A stretch of DNA of 64,000 nucleotides from Eurosta solidaginis (Eukaryota; Arthropoda; Insecta; Diptera; Tephritidae), in the NCBI RefSeq assembly GCF_040869045.1, contig NC_090319.1, forward strand, positions 239,871,832 through 239,935,831. Direction: 5' to 3'. This document shows positions 58,099 to 64,000 of this stretch, in pieces (the first letter of the stretch is position 1; the number at the start of each line of letters is the position of its first letter). Made by a program: the position numbers and the translations under genes. The notes beneath the pieces were generated by a model, which saw nothing but the letters and a program-made list of their open reading frames with translations, ran no database searches and was not told where the DNA came from.

Positions 58099-59921
58099 GA
58101 ATACAATTTAGATTTTTATTTTACTGAAACCTGTTCAAGAAATTTTTTATTTTATATGATTTTTTTCCAATTTTGCTACTACCGGTTACTTGAAGGTTAA
58201 GGGATGTTTCACTGTAATATTGGTAAACTATCGATAGTCAATGGTATCGATAGCCTGTGATGGTTTCGTAATGGTTAACTATAGACTATGGATTGTTTCA
58301 ATCACTGTCTATTGTATTTTTTAGTTTAAATGAACTGAGTACCCTTGGTCGATGTTGAGCTACGCATTGCTTTTGTCGTTGCCGGGGACAAGTAAAACTA
58401 AAGGGACAAGGTTGAGAACCTATCAGAATGCCACTCTTCAAAATGCCTAAGTGATAAATAAGAAAAATAACTGCATTTACTCATCATAGTTTAATGGAGC
58501 TAATTAAAATACCAAATTATATAAACCATATAAATATGAAATTGTTTCAGCTTTGCCTCACCCGTGAAAAAAACAAGTCAAAAGTTTTTATACTAAATTT
58601 TGCAAGCCTTAGTTTTTTATATTTTTTATACAATGTTAGAAACTCGTTTTATATATAGAACAATTCAGCTTTGATTGCTTTGAAGTTGTTAAGGAATTAT
58701 TAACCAATAAAGTTTGTTCCATCCGTGACAAGTATGCAGAAACTGTTCTTAGAAAATAGTAGGCATTGCTTATACGCCTTATAATCCTAAAAGAGATATC
58801 AACTAATTATGTCCCGTAGAATTTAGGACCAAAATGAAGCAGGTTTTTGCATGGCCCTTGAATCTGAATAAAAGCCTTAGATAGCGAAAATTTTTAAAAT
58901 TTTCCGTAACTCAAATTTGTTTAGCTCATGAAATAACCCCACGACATGAACCATTCTCAACTTTATTTACAATAAACAAGTTCATTTAACGTGTTTCTTT
59001 CGAGCATGTCCTACCCGTGACAAATCAACTGTCCCCCCGTGACATATAATTTGACATTATAGCAATAAAATAATTTAAACAAAATATATACTTTTATACT
59101 ATTAGATTGCTCAAATGTTCGTTTATCTAAAAGTATTAAACCAAACAAGCTACTTCCATATGTTTGCAGAGTTTCTATAGTTTATATCATCACTAATGGA
59201 TAGCGTCTTGTTTCATATATAGTTTTTTAAATGGATAAACAAGAATCGATTATTATCAAATAAAATTGTAGACCAATTTCGAAGTTTGATTGAAAACTGA
59301 ATAAGTTATTCAAGGTTTACTTCAAAAGCACCATCCAATTTAGAACAAATTTTCGCTCTTTTCAGAAAAATAACAAAAAACTAAAAAGGGTATAAAATTC
59401 ACTCCTCCAACCGATTGTGGACATATTAGTTAATATGGACACTATATAAAATAGGGTTTCCATGCTACGTGAAGGTAGGAAAAACTGTAAAAAATGTGTG
59501 TGTTCGCTTGGTAACAACACACACATATCAATTGTTTTCTTAATCGTCATGTGCATCGCCAAAAACCCCATATCTCTTCATTATACCACTACAAAGGCAC
59601 TTCAATTCAGTTTATACCGAACCAAGTTATGCGCCTATGACTGCGGCAAGATACGAAACTCCATTAAAGACGTTGGAAGTGTTTGGAAAATATCTTACTC
59701 CAATTTTCGTTATACTCGAAGATACCTACAAGAAATGCAGCAGTATTTTCTAGGGATTTTTTTGTGCCTTGATATAAAACTTTTTTGTACTGCATACATA
59801 TATGACCAAACCAAATTTGGTTTCAAATATAGATTATACCAGTCTTCCTGAAAATTAGTGCACAGATCTGTGTCTCAATTTAAAACTAGAGAAGTCTACA
59901 CTTGCAGTTATAAAAAAAAGC
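58099..59921. other. unassigned AT-rich DNA
   Basis: No supported gene. A plus-strand open frame of 129 codons at 59462-59851 is the longest. It resembles no family I know and has composition like its surroundings. A short palindromic region at 58224-58260 contains ATCGATAG twice. Confidence 0.5.
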
Positions 59922-60002
59922 TGTAGGTGGTTGCCATGTTTCGAATCGAGGTGGCACGGACTCCAGCGGGTTACTCTACATACTGAGCTATCATATCTGT
60001 GT
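59922..60002 (-). other. tRNA-like (SINE or tRNA relic) sequence
   Basis: On minus, TAGCTCAGTATGTAGAGTAA is a good A box and D arm, and CGATTCGAAACATGG about 45 bases later resembles a B box. A stable anticodon arm and T stem are not apparent. The spacing fits pol III promoter boxes, so a tRNA-derived SINE is plausible. Confidence 0.35.
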
Positions 60003-61734
60003 AAGAAATCATAAAATAACACATTATTTATAAAAAAAAAGAATATATGACTTGCAGCACTTTTCACAAATGAAAATTTGAATTTTTAAATTTTCAGGGT
60101 TTATTTTAAAACCAGACGGTTTATGCAAATTTTTATTTTTAAAGTTATGACACTTTTCGGTTTTGGTTCAAACCCAGAAGTGATCACAAGTTTTGGTTTA
60201 TGATTTTTTGAAACTTTTTTTTGGTTTGTTTTAAAACAATTTTAATATTTTAAACTTATTGTGCAAATAAATTTTAAATTTAAATCCAATACAATTAAAA
60301 AATACAATAGTAAATTAAGAGGTTTCGAATTAAGAATAAAAATGTTTCAAAATGTGCTTAAATCGATGATTAGTTTAAAATCTAGGCTCTGATTTCTAAC
60401 TGTGTACCACAAATCAAACAATTTTTTTTAATTTGATCATTGTTATCCGTTCAATTTATTTTTTACGTAGTATTATTTGAGTTGTTTTTGTTTTCTAATA
60501 TATGAGAGTGTTGTTGATACACAAATTTATTACCTGCAGTGACTACCTCTAAGTAATAAAGTGATCGCACAAAGAAGACAAACATATGTATGTATTTAAA
60601 CTTTCGAAATGATGTCCATAGGTTTTACGCAGCGAACAATCGGGATGTTATTACAAACACAATTTACTCAAGTTAATAATATATTAATAATAAGCTTTTC
60701 TCCTACTTTATACATAAGCTAAGCTCATATTTAGATATGCTCTTAAAAATCATTTATAAATAACAAAAAAAATATTTTATCTTATTTTAACAATCTTATA
60801 ACAATTTAGATAATTATCATTAAAGCAATAATATTGATATGACATATGACACAAGCGGATAGTGAAAACAGTTAATGTATATATGAACATACAGTTGTAC
60901 ATACATATCTGTCATGAAGCCGCTGAAGGCGATAACAAAAATAATTCACAATCTTATCGACGTAAAACGCCGGAAACGCTTCATGACAGTACCAAATGCG
61001 CCGGCGACAGTCAAGTTCGCTTATAACGCTTCTGCTAACAGTCGTTTCCAAAATGGTATTACATGAAAGCAACCATCGAATGGATATGACCACGCCTTCG
61101 TTGTACGAACAGTAATAATAACAATAACGGCCATAAAAATATATGTTAATGGCTTCTCACATAGGATTCTGCGCTGCTGAAGCTCATACGGAAGCCATAA
61201 TTGCGAACCAAATCACCGATAATTCAAAAAGGCCATCACAGATCCCATCAAACAGAAATAACATTTGAGAAAAAGAGATGGCAGCAGTAAATTTTCAGGC
61301 AGCAAGAACCATAAGAAGCTGTATGGCATTTTACTTCCAAACCCTTGTGATGGAGGGAGACAATTGTGATAAGAAAGAGAAAGAAAGAGCATATAAATAG
61401 TACTCTCTCTAATCGTTAGGCAAATATTCTCTGCGCTAAAATTCGTATTGCAATGAGTAGAGTATGCGCGCTCTTTTCGCATACCGCATACTTACCACCA
61501 CAGTTGCCACACCATTTTTGCATTTGGGAACAAAATACAACGAAGAAAAGGTCCAAGCCTCAAAAAAAGTAGCAAATTGTTTATTTAATTGGAGTACAAA
61601 CAATTCGGCAATTCACAAGAATGTCGCAATCGTTGTATAACATAAAATTTTAGGATATTCATATGGTTTTCTATATAAAATTTTTTGATTTAGTACAAAT
61701 TGAAACAAAAATAAAGTTTACTTCATGGTATTAC
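60003..61734. other. unassigned AT-rich DNA
   Basis: No supported feature. The interval 60960-61500 is less AT-rich and could be single-copy, but open frames on either strand (60872-61093, 61213-61482) show no family likeness. Confidence 0.45.
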
Positions 61735-63808
61735 ATATGGGGTATTCCATCCCATTTCCACCAATTTTGAACCCGCCCCTTTAGAATTGGCTGAAAGTTT
61801 TTCTTCTTTTTCTAGCTTATGAAAGACGTTTTTCAGAATTTTTCCAAATTTTTTCATCCAACTCAAAAAAAGTTATGAATTAAAAAAAAACCGTGTTTTT
61901 TCAAAATGCTATAACTTTTTCAAAAATTGACCGTTTGGGATCTTTTTTTTTTTAATTTGTTTTTACATGTACTTTTCGGAAAAAATACAAACAAATTTTT
62001 AAAGTTTTTTTTTGTAATTTTTCAGTTTTTCGAGATTTTTCGAATTTCGCCATTTTTTTTTTTTTTCTCATAAAAAACATCAATCAATTCTGCAATCCCG
62101 GGGCGGGTCGATTTTTTTTCTTTTTTATTTAATTGAAAAACAAAAACTTTAAAAATTTTTTTGTATTTTTTCCGAAAAGTACATTTAAAAACAAATTTAA
62201 AAAAAAAAAAATATCCCAAACGGTCAATTTTTGAAAAAGTTATAGCATTTTGAAAACAAAAACGGTGTCCAACTCAAAATAAGTTATGAATTTAAAAAAA
62301 AAACGGTGTTCACAACGTTTGGTTGGTGAAAGACAAAGACTTATCCTAGAAATGTGAAAATATATGGAGTATTCCATCCCATTTCGACCAATTTTGAACC
62401 CGACCCCTTTAGAATTGGCTGAAAGTTTTTCTTCTTTTTCTAGCTTACGAAAGACGTTTTTCAGAATTTTTTCAAATTTTTTCATCCAACTCAAAAAAAG
62501 TTATGAATTAAAAAAAAAAAACGGTGTTTTTTTTCAAAATGCTATAACTTTTTCAAAAATTGACCGTTTGTGATCTTTTTTTTTTTAATTTGTTTTTAAA
62601 TGTACTTTTCGGAAACAATACAAAAAAATTTTTAAATTTTTTTTTTTGGTAATTTTTCAGTTTTTCGAGATTTTTCGAATTTCGCCATTTTTTTTTCTCA
62701 TAAAAAACATCAATCAATTCTGCAATCCCGGAGCGGGTCGATTTTTTTTTCTTTTTTATTTAATTGAAAAACAAAAACTTTAAAATTTTTTTTGTATTTT
62801 GTCCGAAAAGTACATTTAAAAACAAATTAAAAAAAAAAAAGATCCCAAACGGTCACTTTTTGAAAAAGTTATAGCATTTTGAAAAAAAAAAACCGTTTTT
62901 TTTTTTTAAATTCATAACTTATTTTGAGTTGGACACCGTTTTTGTTTTCAAAATGCTATAACTTTTTCAAAAATTGACCGTTTGTGATCTTTTTTTTTAA
63001 TTTGTTTTTAAATGTACCTTTCAGAAAAAATACAAAAACATTTTTAAAGTTTTTTTTTTTTTTTTGTAATTTTTCAGTTTTTCGAGATTATTCGAATTTC
63101 GCCATTTTTTTATTCTCATAAAAAACATCAAGCAATTCTGCAATCCCGGAGCGGATCGATTTTTTTTCTTTTTTATTTAATTGAAAAACAAAAACTTAAA
63201 AATTTTTTTGTATTTTTTCCGAAAAGTACATTTAAAAACAAATTTAAAAAAAATATCCCAAACGGTCAATTTTTGAAAAAGTTATAGCATTTTTTAAATG
63301 TACTTTTCGAAAAAAATAAAAAAAAATTTTAAAGTTTTTTTTTCAATTCAATAAAAAGAAATAATAATCGGCCCACTCCGGGATTAGTGGGGATGATTGC
63401 AGAATTGATTGATGTTTTTTATGAGAAAAAAATGGCGAAATTCGAAAAATCTCAAAAAACTGAAAAATTACAAAAAAAAAAACTTTAAAAATTTTTTTGT
63501 ATTTCTTCCGAAAAGTACATTTAAAAAAAAATTAAAAAAAAAGATCCCAAACGGTCAATTTTTGAAAAAGTTATAGCATTTTGAAAAAAACACCGTTTTT
63601 TTTTTAATTCATAACTTTTTTTGAGTTGGATGAAAAAATTTGAAAAAATTCTGAAAAACGTCTTTCGTAAGCTAGAAAAAGAAGAAAAACTTTCAGCCAG
63701 TTCTAAAGGGGTCGGGTTCAAAATTGGTCGAAATGGGATGGAATACTCCATATATTTTCACATTTCTAGGATAAGTCTTTGTCTTTCACCAACCAAACGT
63801 TGTGAACC
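61735..63808. repeat. foldback element built from inverted T/A-rich modules
   Basis: The module starting ATTCCATCCCATTTC runs through AATTTTGAACCCG, CTTCTTTTTCTAGCTTA, AATGCTATAACTTTTTC and GAATTTCGCCATTTTTTT to CATCAATCAATTCTGCAAT. It occurs forward at 61742 and 62370 and reversed at 63808-63360. The phrase GCTATAACTTTTTC occurs three times forward (about 61907, 62542, 62952) and its complement four times (about 62236, 62868, 63277, 63566). The longest arms, 62304-62750 and 63360-63808, are near-perfect inverted repeats of about 450 bp. No coding capacity; 60-84 codon frames here are shadows of the repeats. It resembles a Foldback-type or MITE-like element, family unknown. Confidence 0.8.
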
Positions 63809-64000
63809 TAGTTTTGCTCACAAAACTTTAAGATCCAGCATTATATTGTTGATTGCGGTAAAATAAAATGTATAGCGCAGCAAGTTTTTAGCAAGGAACT
63901 GTTCAAAAATACGTTCTAGTCTTACCGAGCTATGTACAAAACGCAGTAAATCACAAATGAGACTAAGCAATTTTGTTAGTGCTACTTTTATAGATGCTTA
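63809..64000. other. unassigned DNA to the window end
   Basis: Short AT-rich stretch after the foldback arm. No feature seen. Confidence 0.5.

Noticed and set aside
59462..59851. 129-codon plus-strand frame as a host gene
   Set aside because: No family likeness, no codon bias apart from AT content and no splice or promoter context; probably chance.
62022..63866. Lys/Phe-rich frames in the foldback region
   Set aside because: The same peptide appears on both strands because of the inverted repeats; it is not coding.

Overview
The window is animal nuclear DNA, most likely from a higher fly (Diptera). A tephritid fruit fly is my best inference. It is AT-rich, I see no host protein-coding gene I can defend, and nearly everything recognisable is transposable-element or satellite sequence. 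The evidence is insect-type non-LTR retrotransposons (LINEs), a Ty3/mdg4 remnant, hAT, PIF/Harbinger and Helitron elements, and a family with GTTCGG...CCGAAC end hairpins that I recall as abundant in tephritid genomes. The species cannot be fixed without a search.

Layout. 1-1976: AT-rich DNA with a LINE RNase H relic at about 1290-1640. 1977-18984: a satellite locus. A 315 bp 'head' occurs twice (1977, 4112) and is followed by a 334 bp unit; the second head leads into about 43 head-to-tail units. A 760 bp internally deleted PIF/Harbinger element sits in an early unit (2794-3553). 18985-27898: mostly unassigned DNA with a degraded DINE/Helentron-like copy (20681-21655), a Ty3/mdg4 RNase H-integrase remnant (22880-23910, minus) and tRNA-like relics. 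27899-37007: a large DINE/Helentron-like element whose core is a 130 bp tandem satellite, split by a 4 kb LINE (31041-35039, minus). That LINE's ORF2 is open except for two in-frame stops.

37490-39475: a decayed LINE. 39860-41958: a decayed hAT transposase (minus). 42323-43203: a short DINE-like copy in reverse orientation. 43742-46210: two opposed fragments of a Jockey-like LINE. 46211-55375: a second copy of the PHD/endonuclease/RT LINE, cut by a DINE-like element (48356-52160), which itself carries a Helitron (49609-50842), and cut again by an R1-like LINE fragment (53185-54614). 55473-58098: a Jockey-like LINE cut by an I/LOA-like LINE (55515-57342, minus). 58099-61730: unassigned DNA. 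61735-63808: a T/A-rich foldback made of inverted repeat modules.

The elements do not form a pathway. They form an insertion history that can be read in several places, because empty-site sequence, target duplications and reading frames rejoin exactly across the insertions. The most unusual features are: a 334 bp array with 4.15 kb and 3.08 kb internal segmental duplications; subterminal inverted repeats of the DINE-like family that differ between copies but stay complementary within a copy; a dimeric higher-order 130 bp satellite inside a mobile element; and the Harbinger derivative that keeps the starts of both its transposase and its MADF gene.
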